Positions 18,183 to 27,708 of a stretch of 49,510 nt of DNA are shown here, piece by piece; position 1 is the stretch's first letter; each line of letters starts with the position of its first letter. The DNA is taken from contig JAZQEH010000077.1 in NCBI GenBank assembly GCA_045538895.1, forward strand, positions 1 through 49,510, read 5' to 3'. The stretch comes from UMGS902 sp045538895. GTDB lineage: Bacteria > Bacillota > Clostridia > Oscillospirales > CAG-272. Under the pieces are notes generated by a model. It was not told the origin of the DNA and did no database searches. It saw only the letters and a program-made list of their open reading frames with translations. The position numbers and the translations under genes are program-made.

Positions 18183-19925
18183 TCATTCTCCTTTCACTAC
18201 AGTCTGCATAATGGTCAATGCATCATAAACGGTTATCTCTCCGTCGCCGTTTACATCTGCATTTTTGTATTCTGCTTGACCGAGAACATCAGAAATTGCC
18301 GCAAGAGCATCCACAACAGTAATACTGCCGTCACCGTTACAGTCGCCGCTACGCTCGCCGACATACATTGTATATCTCGTTTCACCAATGTTGAAAAACT
18401 GATTTCTTATCGTAGAATAATAATCTGTGGTTATCACATTACCATCTTCGTTGAAATAGAACATACATACCATTCCCGTGGGGGTTAATGGGTCAATGCC
18501 CTGCGGATTGATAAGCATTTGTGTTACCACATTTCCGTGGTCGCCCACTGCCTTTGTTGCACGTATACGGTCAGAGTCGATATGACCGCTAAGCACAAGT
18601 ACAATATTTTCATACTTGCGTACAAACTTCTCCCAAATATCGTCGCCGTTGTTATAACCGTAGTTTGTGGTAGGCGCAACGGGGTCGTTTACATCAGTAG
18701 TAGTCCCATCATCAGCCATGTAACTGTGAGTAATAACGATAACCTTGTGGTTAGGGTACTGCTCAACTACACCACATGCCCACTGGAGCACTTCATCATT
18801 CGGACCATAATCAAGCGACATGATAAGATAATCAGTGTTGCCTATCTTTATAAGTTTATACATATCCTCAAGGTTATCATTGTATTTGCCTACGATATCC
18901 GAAGTATAGCCATCAAAATTCAGATATGTATTATAAGGCGCACTATAATCGTGGTTTCCGCGGCAGACTGCAAACGGAAGCTCGCCCGAAAGACGCTTGA
19001 ACTGACTCTGCACAAGTTCCCATTCCGACACCTTATCACGTTCATTTGTAATATCACCAAGTGCCATTACGTACTTGATATTTTTTATATCCTTGTTTGC
19101 CAATATCCAATCGTAGATATAATGAAGCTTATCAGGATAGCTGATTGAAATAATCTGCTGGTCGCCGATAATCGCCATTGAATATGCATAATCTGTTACA
19201 GGTTCTACACTGTCAAACCAGTATTCAGTATAATTCATATCGTAATTGCCTGTACCATCAGAAACATTCTTGCCAAATTCCGCATTTGTAAGGTCGTAAT
19301 GTGCCATGAGATTTGCATCGGTTATATCCACTGCCAGCATATCCGCCTTGATTTCGTCAGCGGTACGTACATCAGAATAGATAGTAGCCGAGCGGAGCTG
19401 CCCCTTGAAATGAGCAGTATTACCTGAGCGATTGTCACCGCCAAGTACAAGGGGAAGCGGCGATGCCTTAGGTACAAAAGAAAGACTCTTGCTCTCCGTA
19501 AACTCGCCGTTTATATAGCAACTTAGTGTCTTGCTTGCAGTATCTACTACAATTGCAACATGCACCCACTCGCCGGTATTGACAGTAGAGTTAGAAAAAG
19601 TGTATGTTTTCGCAGAACAAACACCGTTTGGCACCTTGTTGACAAACTTGATCATCGGTGCGCTTCCGGTATAAATATGAAACTGGAAGCTGTTATAGCA
19701 TGTGCCCATAAAATTACCGAGCACCGCACCGCTTGTGCCGGTTCTGCCCTCTGGTATTCTCACCCATACCTCATATGTTTGCGGAACCGTGGCAAGCGGC
19801 TCCTCGGTCTTGTAAATACCATACGGCTCGAATGTCATAAAATCACTGTCTTTAGCAGATGCAATGCAGATAAGTGAAATTGACATAACAAGACATAGCA
19901 AAATGCCAAAAAGTCTTTTTTTCAT
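18183..19925 (-). CDS. Secreted LamG-metallophosphoesterase-dockerin protein
   Basis: AAGGAG lies 6-7 nt before ATG 19925, and a signal peptide follows (MKKRLFGILLCLVMSISLIC). Residues ~30-215 form a LamG/concanavalin-like domain (EWVHVAIVVDTASKTLSCYI, NGEFTESKSL). Residues ~250-500 form a calcineurin-like metallophosphoesterase with the expected metal-ligand blocks: IIGDQQI (D in place of the usual DxH), ALGDITNE, CRGNHDYS, ITHSYM and LSGHID. A dockerin ends it (GDCNGDGSITVVDALAAISD, NADVNGDGEITVYDALTIMQ). Such domains hydrolyse phosphomono- or diesters; being secreted and docked, its substrate is likely extracellular (glycan phosphate, lipid head group or nucleotide), which is inference. 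It follows the HAD phosphatase gene by 41 bp and overlaps the next start. Confidence 0.9.
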   Translation of the reverse strand: MKKRLFGILLCLVMSISLICIASAKDSDFMTFEPYGIYKTEEPLATVPQTYEVWVRIPEGRTGTSGAVLGNFMGTCYNSFQFHIYTGSAPMIKFVNKVPNGVCSAKTYTFSNSTVNTGEWVHVAIVVDTASKTLSCYINGEFTESKSLSFVPKASPLPLVLGGDNRSGNTAHFKGQLRSATIYSDVRTADEIKADMLAVDITDANLMAHYDLTNAEFGKNVSDGTGNYDMNYTEYWFDSVEPVTDYAYSMAIIGDQQIISISYPDKLHYIYDWILANKDIKNIKYVMALGDITNERDKVSEWELVQSQFKRLSGELPFAVCRGNHDYSAPYNTYLNFDGYTSDIVGKYNDNLEDMYKLIKIGNTDYLIMSLDYGPNDEVLQWACGVVEQYPNHKVIVITHSYMADDGTTTDVNDPVAPTTNYGYNNGDDIWEKFVRKYENIVLVLSGHIDSDRIRATKAVGDHGNVVTQMLINPQGIDPLTPTGMVCMFYFNEDGNVITTDYYSTIRNQFFNIGETRYTMYVGERSGDCNGDGSITVVDALAAISDVLGQAEYKNADVNGDGEITVYDALTIMQTVVKGE

Positions 19926-19966
19926 AAAACGCTCCTTTATAAATAAATTTTCAATTAATCAATCTC

Positions 19967-20788
19967 TCAAAAACTGATATTTCCATGCTCTAAATCAAAA
20001 ATAACCTTCGCCACTGCGTGCTCTTCATTGCTTACAGTAATATAATCAGCCGCTTTTTTAGCCGCAGGTGTTGCATTTGCTACTGCTATTCCTATTTTTG
20101 CGGTTTCAAGCATCGAAACATCGTTGTTATGATCACCAATAACAACTGTTTTGCTTATATCACCACACAGATATTGTGCGAGTTTTGCTATTGCAGTTCC
20201 TTTACCTATCCCTTTAGGCAAAATCTCATACCACATATCCCCCGAACGCACAAAACCGAATCTTTCCCATAGCGGATGCTCCCGCAATTTGTTTTCAATG
20301 TCATGTATATCTGCTTCCGTATCGCAAGCAAAAAGGATTTTTGCTATTGGTTCTTGTACTTGTGTATACTTGCAAGTGATATTCGGCAAACCAGTGATTT
20401 TTCTAAAATATTTCATAGCGGAATTATCTTTACAAAAATATGTAGTATGGAATGTATTGACTTGTATTCCTACACCGGGAACCTCGCAGTCTATGTACTT
20501 GACAAGTTCAAGAACTTCATCAGACAGGCTACATGTCCATATATATTCCGACCTTGAAAAGTCGTACAATCCACCGCCGTTGATACAACCGATTGGAGCA
20601 TTTGGCATTACGGTACGGTAGATGTCCCAAACGAAAAACGGCATCCTTCCTGTAACGAAAGAGAAAACTCCTCCTTCACTTTTGAAAAATTCAATTGCCG
20701 CAATGTTTTCTGCAGAAACAGTTCCGTCGCCCCGAAGCAAGGTGCCATCCAAATCAGTACAAAGAATCACACCGTCGAATTTTCCCAT
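19967..20788 (-). CDS. HAD-superfamily (Cof-like, IIB) sugar-phosphate phosphatase
   Basis: This is a cytoplasmic hydrolase of typical family length (273 aa). Motif I is LCTDLDGTLLRG with the DxD pair near residues 12 and 14. FVTGRMPFF is the motif II region, and the C-terminal GDHNNDVSMLETAKIGIAVA is the motif III/IV Mg-binding part. A class IIB cap lies between. The family removes phosphate from sugar phosphates and related metabolites; substrate cannot be read from sequence. AAGGGA precedes the ATG. It starts 14 bp after the isomerase-like gene and lies 41 bp before the secreted metallophosphoesterase gene, so the three look co-transcribed. Confidence 0.9.
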   Translation of the reverse strand: MGKFDGVILCTDLDGTLLRGDGTVSAENIAAIEFFKSEGGVFSFVTGRMPFFVWDIYRTVMPNAPIGCINGGGLYDFSRSEYIWTCSLSDEVLELVKYIDCEVPGVGIQVNTFHTTYFCKDNSAMKYFRKITGLPNITCKYTQVQEPIAKILFACDTEADIHDIENKLREHPLWERFGFVRSGDMWYEILPKGIGKGTAIAKLAQYLCGDISKTVVIGDHNNDVSMLETAKIGIAVANATPAAKKAADYITVSNEEHAVAKVIFDLEHGNISF

Positions 20789-20802
20789 TTTGTTTATCCC
20801 TT

Positions 20803-21651
20803 TTATAAAACATCATTTTTATAGTAGCAAAATCTTTCAATCAAATATTTTCCTACCGTTGCCATATATTCAGCGGCATTTTGTCTTAAGAAAACGGGAA
20901 CCTTATCGACAAACAGTCCTGCCTCATAATTCAAATTACCTTCATAAGAAACCTCGGCAAAAGCCTTCATTACATCTTCCCAATCAATCACACCATAGTA
21001 AGGAAGCGTATGCCTGTCACGAACTCCGTCATTGTCGTGAATATGAGTGCAGCCTATGTATTTCCCGATTTCTCTTATTGAATCCGCCGGTTTTTGTCCG
21101 CATATATTAGCGTGTCCGACATCAAAACAGATTGTAAAAACTTCACTGTCAAGTGCACTCAGCAATTCCATAATACCCCCGGGTGTTTCTGTAACCGAGC
21201 CGGGAATATTTTCAATTGCTATCTTTATATCAAATTCTTTTGCATACGGAATAAGTTTCTTATAAAAATCAAGATTGTAGTCCATCATCAAAGCATAATT
21301 ATCATTTTCTTTGCAATTAATATGAAGACACGGATGCACAACTACCATTTCTGCACCAAGCCACGATGAATGTCTCATGCTTTTTACTATTTCGTCAAAA
21401 CGTTCCTTTGTTTTTTCCTCATCTAAAAAACTTGACGGGAACGGAGCATGTGTTTGTGCAAAAACAATCCCTTTCGATTTCGCATATTCTTTAATCTCTT
21501 TATAAAAATTCTCATCATGCTCATCCGTATGATATTCTTTTAAATCAGCATTGAAATCTATCGCCTCATACCCTGCCTTTGAAAAAATATCTATTGTCTT
21601 TTTCAGTCCTAATTCATTGTGAAATCTTATAAAATTACTCGAAAGTTTCAT
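20803..21651 (-). CDS. Sugar phosphate isomerase/epimerase-like TIM-barrel protein
   Basis: The 282-aa cytoplasmic protein has the AP-endonuclease-2/xylose-isomerase-like barrel pattern: AQTHAPFPSSF, VVHPCLH, IAIENIPGSV, ICFDVGHANICG and CTHIHDNDGVRDRHTLPYYG followed by IDWEDVMKAF. The conserved E, D and H residues in these blocks are the divalent-metal ligands of the family. Members isomerise or epimerise sugars and inositols; the exact substrate is not determinable. GAGGATC lies before the ATG. It is the first gene of a minus-strand operon that continues into HAD phosphatase and dockerin proteins, and it is divergent from a LysR regulator 140 bp away, which probably controls it. Confidence 0.88.
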   Translation of the reverse strand: MKLSSNFIRFHNELGLKKTIDIFSKAGYEAIDFNADLKEYHTDEHDENFYKEIKEYAKSKGIVFAQTHAPFPSSFLDEEKTKERFDEIVKSMRHSSWLGAEMVVVHPCLHINCKENDNYALMMDYNLDFYKKLIPYAKEFDIKIAIENIPGSVTETPGGIMELLSALDSEVFTICFDVGHANICGQKPADSIREIGKYIGCTHIHDNDGVRDRHTLPYYGVIDWEDVMKAFAEVSYEGNLNYEAGLFVDKVPVFLRQNAAEYMATVGKYLIERFCYYKNDVL

Positions 21652-21729
21652 TCTTTGATCCTCATATTGCTCTTTGAAGCACCTTTCATTTAAGGCATCT
21701 CTGTATTTAAATTTTATAACATTTACATG

Positions 21730-21758
21730 TTGATTTCAAGAACACAATAATGTATAAT
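21730..21758 (+). promoter_or_regulatory. Sigma-A-type promoter of the LysR gene
   Basis: TTGATT (21730-21735) and TATAAT (21753-21758) are exactly 17 bp apart. AAGGAG and the ATG at 21791 follow within 33 bp. A LysR-type T-N11-A operator could lie in the same 140-bp divergent gap, but I cannot fix its position. Confidence 0.75.
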
Positions 21759-21790
21759 AGGATGAACTCAAATTCATTGAAGGAGAAGAT

Positions 21791-22654
21791 ATGGAACTTT
21801 TACAACTCAAATACTTTGCAGAAGCAGCAAAGCTCCAAAGTTTCAGCAAAGTGGCAAAAAAATACATGGTGCCACCATCTTCGGTAAGCCACACCATAGC
21901 AAAGCTCGAAAAGGAACTCGGTGCGCAAGTCTTTGCAAGAAACGGGAACCGGATAGAACTCAACGATTATGGACGTGCTTTTTATAACAACATCAGCAGT
22001 GCTCTTGAAAAGATTGAAAACGGAAAAACAATCGTAAATGATATGCAAAGCCAAACAATCAGCCTTACTCTGCGACAATGTGCGTATTCCATCATTCCCA
22101 TGTTGACATCTTTCAAAAAGACTTTTCCTGACTTAAAGCTATTTTTTCCTTTTAAAGTCATAGAACAAAAAGGAAGTTTTTTTATAAGAATTTCCGCAAC
22201 TCCTTTTCAAGGCGATGATGATTTTATTTCTGTGCCACTTTTTACCGAAGATATACTTGTTGCCGTACCGTCATGCAATCCACTTGCCCAAAAAAGCAAG
22301 CTGACATTTGAGGATATAAAAGACGTTCCGATTGCATGGTTTTACGATTGCCCTGAAGGCAACGGAATTTTTGAATATTTCAAGCAAAACGGTGCTGAGC
22401 CTAATATCCTCATCGGATGCTCCAAGGATACCACGGTAGGCGAATTTGTTAAAAACGATTTTGGCATAGCCTTTTATCCGAAGTATTCCTCCCCGATAGG
22501 GAAAATGGATGGTATAGCGACTGTACCGCTTGAGGGCTTCACGGTAAAAAGAACAATTTGCGCATCATGGCCGAAAGAATATATATTAAGCGAAGCATCA
22601 AAAAAGTTTGTTGACTTCGGGGTGGAATACTTTAAAAATATAGAATTTGAGTAA
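21791..22654 (+). CDS. LysR-family transcriptional regulator
   Basis: The N-terminal winged helix-turn-helix is typical (MELLQLKYFAEAAKLQSFSK, then PPSSVSHTIAKLEKELGAQV and FARNGNRIELNDYG). A substrate-binding domain of the periplasmic-binding-protein fold occupies ~90-285. At 287 aa it is full length. The start is supported by AAGGAG 5 nt upstream and a consensus-like promoter. LysR proteins usually sense a small metabolite and control the divergent genes, here the isomerase/HAD/dockerin operon; this is inference from layout. The gene is followed directly by a strong terminator. Confidence 0.93.
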   Translation: MELLQLKYFAEAAKLQSFSKVAKKYMVPPSSVSHTIAKLEKELGAQVFARNGNRIELNDYGRAFYNNISSALEKIENGKTIVNDMQSQTISLTLRQCAYSIIPMLTSFKKTFPDLKLFFPFKVIEQKGSFFIRISATPFQGDDDFISVPLFTEDILVAVPSCNPLAQKSKLTFEDIKDVPIAWFYDCPEGNGIFEYFKQNGAEPNILIGCSKDTTVGEFVKNDFGIAFYPKYSSPIGKMDGIATVPLEGFTVKRTICASWPKEYILSEASKKFVDFGVEYFKNIEFE

Positions 22655-22659
22655 AATAA

Positions 22660-22687
22660 CAGGAGTTATGTATCAACATAACTCCTG
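22660..22687. terminator. Bidirectional terminator between LysR and the GH2 gene
   Basis: CAGGAGTTATG (22660-22670) and CATAACTCCTG (22677-22687) form a perfect 11-bp stem with a 6-nt loop. TTTTTAG follows on the plus strand and TTATTTTAC on the minus strand. It separates two convergent genes. Confidence 0.9.
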
Positions 22688-22754
22688 TTTTTAGTAAATT
22701 CAGAGAGAATAGTAAACTTCTCTTCCCTTTTTTCGTGTATCCGGTTGAGGAGAA

Positions 22755-25700
22755 TTACTTTACAATAAGTTTCATAATGCGAATCACATCAAGAAGGGTG
22801 ATACTGCCGTCACCGTTAACATCTCCGTTTTCGGGAGGCGTACCGTTAACGAATGCTCTTACCAGTATAAGTACATCTTCAAGCTTAACTATACCGTCTC
22901 CGTCGATATCTCCGATAAGTCCGCCTTGGACATCCGGTTTCTCAAAATCCAGCCACAGAATTACATTTTCATCGCTTGCCTTCACAGAAGCAGAAAGCTG
23001 CTCTGCAGTGAGTGCCTCATTGTAAAGCACTACGTTATCAAATGTAAGTTCGCTTTTGCGCAACGGCTTTGATGGATCATAACCGATACTAAAATCATAT
23101 CCGGTATCGGCAATCGAAGCAGTTGCAGTAGTGTTCTCGGCAACTATCTTACCATCGAGATAAAGAGTAAGAGTTGTTCCTGTATAAGTAACAGCGACAT
23201 CATGCCACATATCGGTAAGTGAACTTTCAAAATTCTCTGCTCTTGCGTTATGCCACTTGCCACCGCCATAGACATATGCCATCAGCGACCACGTATCACT
23301 GCTTGATTTTGTACCGACACGAAGACCAAAGGTCTTATCGCCGAGCGAGAAAACCATATTTGCTTTTGACGTACCTTCCCAAATACCGGTTTCGGTTTTA
23401 AATATGTCTGAAGGAATGTATACTCTTGCGGTCGCTGTAAAAGGCTTTCCGTTTGTCATCGCACCTACGAGTGTATGCCCGGCATCGTCTACAGTGAAAT
23501 ATCCTTTGAGTGCAGTTGTTCCGTCATATTCACCGTCAACATACTCTGCCGTCGCAGGAAGAGGAGTATCAAGGCAGCTTTGTGAAGCATCGAAAATATC
23601 ATATACCTTATATGACTTTACGGTATGGTATCCCATAGATGCACTGTTCACCTCGGCATAAGAAGCATCCGCCGATATTGGCATAAGTGTAAATCTCCAA
23701 TTATAAACCGTATCTGTGGGAAGTCTATACTGAGCCAAAGTTGCGGGACCGCAAGTAGCGCCGCCCGTACCCATAGAACCGTAATTTATAGACAGTACCG
23801 TATCCTCTCGCGGCACCAGCTTATACGGATGGTCAGCTGCATTCAAATCCTCAGGAGTAAAATGCATTGCGCTCGTTTCTACAAAGTCATCTGCTACCAA
23901 AAGCAAGGAATTCTTCAAATTTTCATTCGTGAGTTTCATCCAGACCACATCTGTAAAGGCGCTGTCTTCTACCTTTACGTAAGGATAGAACACCTCGCTT
24001 GCGGTAGTATTATAAATACCTTGACGAGCACCGGTTTTTCTGTCGTTGAACGTTTCAACAGGACCGTTACCGTACCAGGTTATCTGCTCAAATCCTGCAG
24101 GAAGCGTAGCCATTGAACCTACTCTGAGAAAATTACCCATTCCACTCTCGGTTGCATCAACCGTCATATCAACGGTAATTTCGCCTGAACCGTTAACGGT
24201 ATACACAATAGTTTCTTTAGTATCACCTGCATCAGGGAAAGTAATATTAACAGTAATTACATTCAAACCGTTTTCATTGGTTCTGACACCGATGCTTTGA
24301 ACACTTATGTTATTCTCTACACCTCGCCAAGTGATATCATAGGTTCCCTCGTCAATTTTTTTCTGGTCATTTTCCAAAAGCCCGCGCCAAAAGTTCGGAG
24401 CAGGTCCGACTTTTATCAAGGTTTCACCGTCGTAAACGTAATTCTCCATAATACCGTCAGACTTGCGGATAGTGAATGAGAAATTATTACCTTTTACATT
24501 ATACGCCGTGCCGGTTTCGGTAACGGTAACGCCAGCATTACTTATAGACTTTTTCGCCTGTGCTACCGAAAAAGGAATTGCCATCTGTACATATGCCTGC
24601 TCGTGATCTTTTGGAACAAGACCTTTTGCCTCTTTTGTACGCAAAGAAATGTTCAGGTAATATTCCGAGCCTGCTTCAACCTTTTCGGGAATTGTATAGG
24701 GAACGGAAATCCTGCCGGTAGTGCGAGGTGCAATGTCTACGTTCTCCACTACACCGCTTTCAACTACCATACCGTTCTTTACTACTTCCCAGATCACATC
24801 ATATGCATTGAGGTTCGTAAAACTGCTTTCGTTGTAAACAGAGATCTTACCGTCAAGAAGCTTGCGGAAATCAGCATCAAACCAGAAATCCTGATACTGA
24901 TACTTCACTTCATAAAGCTCAGGCTGAGGAGTTCTGTCTGCGTTAACTATACCGTTTGCACAAACAGAGCCGCTGTTAGGATAGTCGCCCCAGTCGCCGC
25001 CGTATGCAAAGAACTGTCCTTTCATTTCCTTTGCATAGAGATTACCGTGTGCGAACTCTTCGCTATAGTAATCCCAATAGTCTCCGGCGTTTACAATTTT
25101 ATCGGAGTAATCCACCCACAGAAGAATGCTTTCATCTTTGTCTGTAATCGTGGGAGATACCGAATACTGTGCCTTGATTTCGTCTTCGGTCAAAGCCTTG
25201 GTGTAAATGCGTGCAATAGAAATCTCGCCGTCAAGAATTCTTCCCTTTTGCACATCTTTGCCAACACCTAAATCATAGTTATTGACTGCAATACTATCCG
25301 TATATGTCTTTTTTGCACACTGCTCGCCATCAATGAAGAGACTCATTGTACCTTTATCATACACACCGACGATCTGATGCCAATTGTTCACCCAGTCGGA
25401 CGGGAAAGCCGAGCTGACAGAACGCCAGGTGCTTCCGTCATAAATATAGAACTCAATGGCATTGGTTTTTGTCTTAAGTGCCACCTGTGTGTCGCCTTTG
25501 GCAATAAAAATGCTGTTTGCCGCAGTGGAGTAAGGCTTAACGATCACTTCAAAAGTAAATGATTTGCCGGTACCCGAAAGTGCCTGATTGTACTTTGCAT
25601 CAGCAAATAACGAAGCACCAGCAAACGCCTTGCCGCCGTTCATACTGCCGTTGCCTGCACTTTGGTTCCACCCGTCACCGTCGATTGTACCTGTCACTCC

Positions 25701-27698
25701 TGTGCGATCGTAAATAACATAGCCTTTGGGCAAGGACTCAATAGTTTTTGCTCTCGCTTGATCAACAAAGTCCCAGATAAATGCGCCAAGCATATTGTCG
25801 CCGCTACGGATAGCATCCCAATATTCTTTGAGATTACCTATGGAGTTACCCATACCGTGAGCATACTCGCATACTACGTAAGGAATCTTTCCTGTGCCGG
25901 CTTTCGACTGAACGGTAGCAACCGTAGGATACATATTACTGCCCATGTCGGTGCCCATTTTTGCATTCTGTCCCTCGCTATGTACCATGCGAGTGGGGTC
26001 ATTGTTCTTGAAATACCATATCATATCTCTGAACAGACCGTTACCGAATGCAGGGTCAGAAGTGTACGCCATCTCGTTACCGATGGACCATATTACAATA
26101 GCAGGATGATTCTTAAGTCTTTCAAATGCCGTCTTGGTGCGATCCATACCGAGTTCATAGAACAAACTGATAGGCTCATCTTTGGTAATGAATGCATGGC
26201 ACTCCATATTGGTTTCTGCCATCATGTAAAGACCGTATTTGTTGCAAAGCCAATAGAAGTATTCATCATTACTGTAATGAGATGTACGAACTGCGTTGAT
26301 ATTATTCTGCTTCATCAGCTTAACATCTTCGAGATACACATTCTGCGGCACATGCTTGCCGTAAACAGGGTCAGTATCGTGGCGGTTAACGCCTTTAAGG
26401 AAAAGAGGCTGACCGTTTATCTTTACGCTATCCCATTTAGTAGTGGTCACAGCATAGTTTGCATCTACTGCGGTGCGAGTAAAGGAAAGCTCTCTGAAAC
26501 CAAGCTGAGATGAAAGGTTTTCGATAGTATTGCCGTTTTCGTCCACCAATGTAAGTACCAATGCGTACAAATTCGGTGTTTCTGCTGTCCAAAGTTTGGG
26601 TGCAGTAACGGCAATATCCATCTTGAATGTGTCCGTAGCAGTAGAAGCCACAGAACTTACGGGAATAGAAACGTCATTAAGTATATCTGTACCGTTTTCT
26701 TCCAATACCTTGACCTGAATGCTCCATCCCTGCATATCCGTGCTTGAGAGGTTCTGCACATCGGCAGAAATACGCAAGGTCGCATTTTTATAATCGGCAT
26801 CAAGGTCGGTAATAACGGTATAATCCTTGATTCTTACCAGCGGCTCACTGCTGATGTAAACATCACGGAAGATACCGCCGTCGTGAATCATATCCTGCGT
26901 TTCAAACCAAGTGCCGTCAACAAGCTTATGTACCTTTACCGCAAGCAGATTATCGCCGTCAACAAGATATTCGGTGATATCAAAGCGGTGAGGAGAAAAT
27001 GTGTCCTCGCTGTAGCCGACTTCTTTGCCGTTGACATAAACATAATATGCCGCTTCTACGCCTTCAAAGCTGATATAAACTCTGCGGTTATCTGCTTTCA
27101 TTGCATCGGAAACAGTGAAAGTCTTTCTATAGAGTCCGACAGGGCTGTAAACAGTTGGGGCAAATGGCGGAGTCATGCTTGTATCGTACTTTGTCTCCCA
27201 AGGGGTAGGGTTTGCATAGTGGGAATAGTCAAATCCCTGACTCGGCCAGCTTGCTGGAAGTATTACTTCTTTCCAACCGTCGGCTGTGTCCTCGATAAAC
27301 GACGATGTCATAAAGCCATTCTCGCCCATAAGATGCTGCACCATAGTTTCATTCTGAAATACGGTAAGCTCCCACGGTTTTCCCTCTCCGGTGAGCAGTT
27401 CAAAATATACAGAGTCCTCACGGGCATTGTAATCCCAAACCGCATCTGCCGCCGCACTTACAGACTGATAGTCAATGCGAGGAACAGTCGCATCTTCTCT
27501 ATTGATACCAAAAACATCCTCACCTGTAACAGAATTACCGTCTACATCTGTGTAGTCGGTGCCAGTCCATTCTTTGTGTGTAAACTTTACTTTATCAACA
27601 TCGCCTCTAACGGAGTCGGAAGGGACAAGTGCAGATGCAGAGAATAGCAAGCAACATACACTAATAGTTGCAAGCAAAAACGCTATAAATCTTTTCAT
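22755..27698 (-). CDS. Secreted GH2 beta-galactosidase with inserted LamG, second LamG and dockerin
   Basis: ATG 27698 follows AAGGAG by 6 nt; signal peptide MKRFIAFLLATISVCCLLFS. The GH2 sugar-binding and Ig-like domains cover ~30-420. The catalytic barrel shows IWSIGNEMAY with acid/base about E542 and VVCEYAHGMGNS with nucleophile about E611. Between the LacZ-typical FIWDFVDQ and FFAYGGDWGDYPNSG (~898), which are normally close together, there is a LamG domain at ~690-850 (GKSFTFEVIVKPYSTAANSI, WHQIVGVYD). The LacZ C-terminal domains follow to ~1300. A second LamG domain is at ~1400-1590 (MWHDVAVTYTGTTLTLYLDG) and a dockerin ends the protein (GDIDGDGIVKLEDVLILVRA, NGDVNGDGSITLLDVIRIMK). It probably trims terminal beta-galactose from extracellular glycans. 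It starts 10 bp after the GH42 stop, sharing its operon. Confidence 0.95.
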   Translation of the reverse strand: MKRFIAFLLATISVCCLLFSASALVPSDSVRGDVDKVKFTHKEWTGTDYTDVDGNSVTGEDVFGINREDATVPRIDYQSVSAAADAVWDYNAREDSVYFELLTGEGKPWELTVFQNETMVQHLMGENGFMTSSFIEDTADGWKEVILPASWPSQGFDYSHYANPTPWETKYDTSMTPPFAPTVYSPVGLYRKTFTVSDAMKADNRRVYISFEGVEAAYYVYVNGKEVGYSEDTFSPHRFDITEYLVDGDNLLAVKVHKLVDGTWFETQDMIHDGGIFRDVYISSEPLVRIKDYTVITDLDADYKNATLRISADVQNLSSTDMQGWSIQVKVLEENGTDILNDVSIPVSSVASTATDTFKMDIAVTAPKLWTAETPNLYALVLTLVDENGNTIENLSSQLGFRELSFTRTAVDANYAVTTTKWDSVKINGQPLFLKGVNRHDTDPVYGKHVPQNVYLEDVKLMKQNNINAVRTSHYSNDEYFYWLCNKYGLYMMAETNMECHAFITKDEPISLFYELGMDRTKTAFERLKNHPAIVIWSIGNEMAYTSDPAFGNGLFRDMIWYFKNNDPTRMVHSEGQNAKMGTDMGSNMYPTVATVQSKAGTGKIPYVVCEYAHGMGNSIGNLKEYWDAIRSGDNMLGAFIWDFVDQARAKTIESLPKGYVIYDRTGVTGTIDGDGWNQSAGNGSMNGGKAFAGASLFADAKYNQALSGTGKSFTFEVIVKPYSTAANSIFIAKGDTQVALKTKTNAIEFYIYDGSTWRSVSSAFPSDWVNNWHQIVGVYDKGTMSLFIDGEQCAKKTYTDSIAVNNYDLGVGKDVQKGRILDGEISIARIYTKALTEDEIKAQYSVSPTITDKDESILLWVDYSDKIVNAGDYWDYYSEEFAHGNLYAKEMKGQFFAYGGDWGDYPNSGSVCANGIVNADRTPQPELYEVKYQYQDFWFDADFRKLLDGKISVYNESSFTNLNAYDVIWEVVKNGMVVESGVVENVDIAPRTTGRISVPYTIPEKVEAGSEYYLNISLRTKEAKGLVPKDHEQAYVQMAIPFSVAQAKKSISNAGVTVTETGTAYNVKGNNFSFTIRKSDGIMENYVYDGETLIKVGPAPNFWRGLLENDQKKIDEGTYDITWRGVENNISVQSIGVRTNENGLNVITVNITFPDAGDTKETIVYTVNGSGEITVDMTVDATESGMGNFLRVGSMATLPAGFEQITWYGNGPVETFNDRKTGARQGIYNTTASEVFYPYVKVEDSAFTDVVWMKLTNENLKNSLLLVADDFVETSAMHFTPEDLNAADHPYKLVPREDTVLSINYGSMGTGGATCGPATLAQYRLPTDTVYNWRFTLMPISADASYAEVNSASMGYHTVKSYKVYDIFDASQSCLDTPLPATAEYVDGEYDGTTALKGYFTVDDAGHTLVGAMTNGKPFTATARVYIPSDIFKTETGIWEGTSKANMVFSLGDKTFGLRVGTKSSSDTWSLMAYVYGGGKWHNARAENFESSLTDMWHDVAVTYTGTTLTLYLDGKIVAENTTATASIADTGYDFSIGYDPSKPLRKSELTFDNVVLYNEALTAEQLSASVKASDENVILWLDFEKPDVQGGLIGDIDGDGIVKLEDVLILVRAFVNGTPPENGDVNGDGSITLLDVIRIMKLIVK

Positions 27699-27708
27699 AC
27701 TTTTCTCC

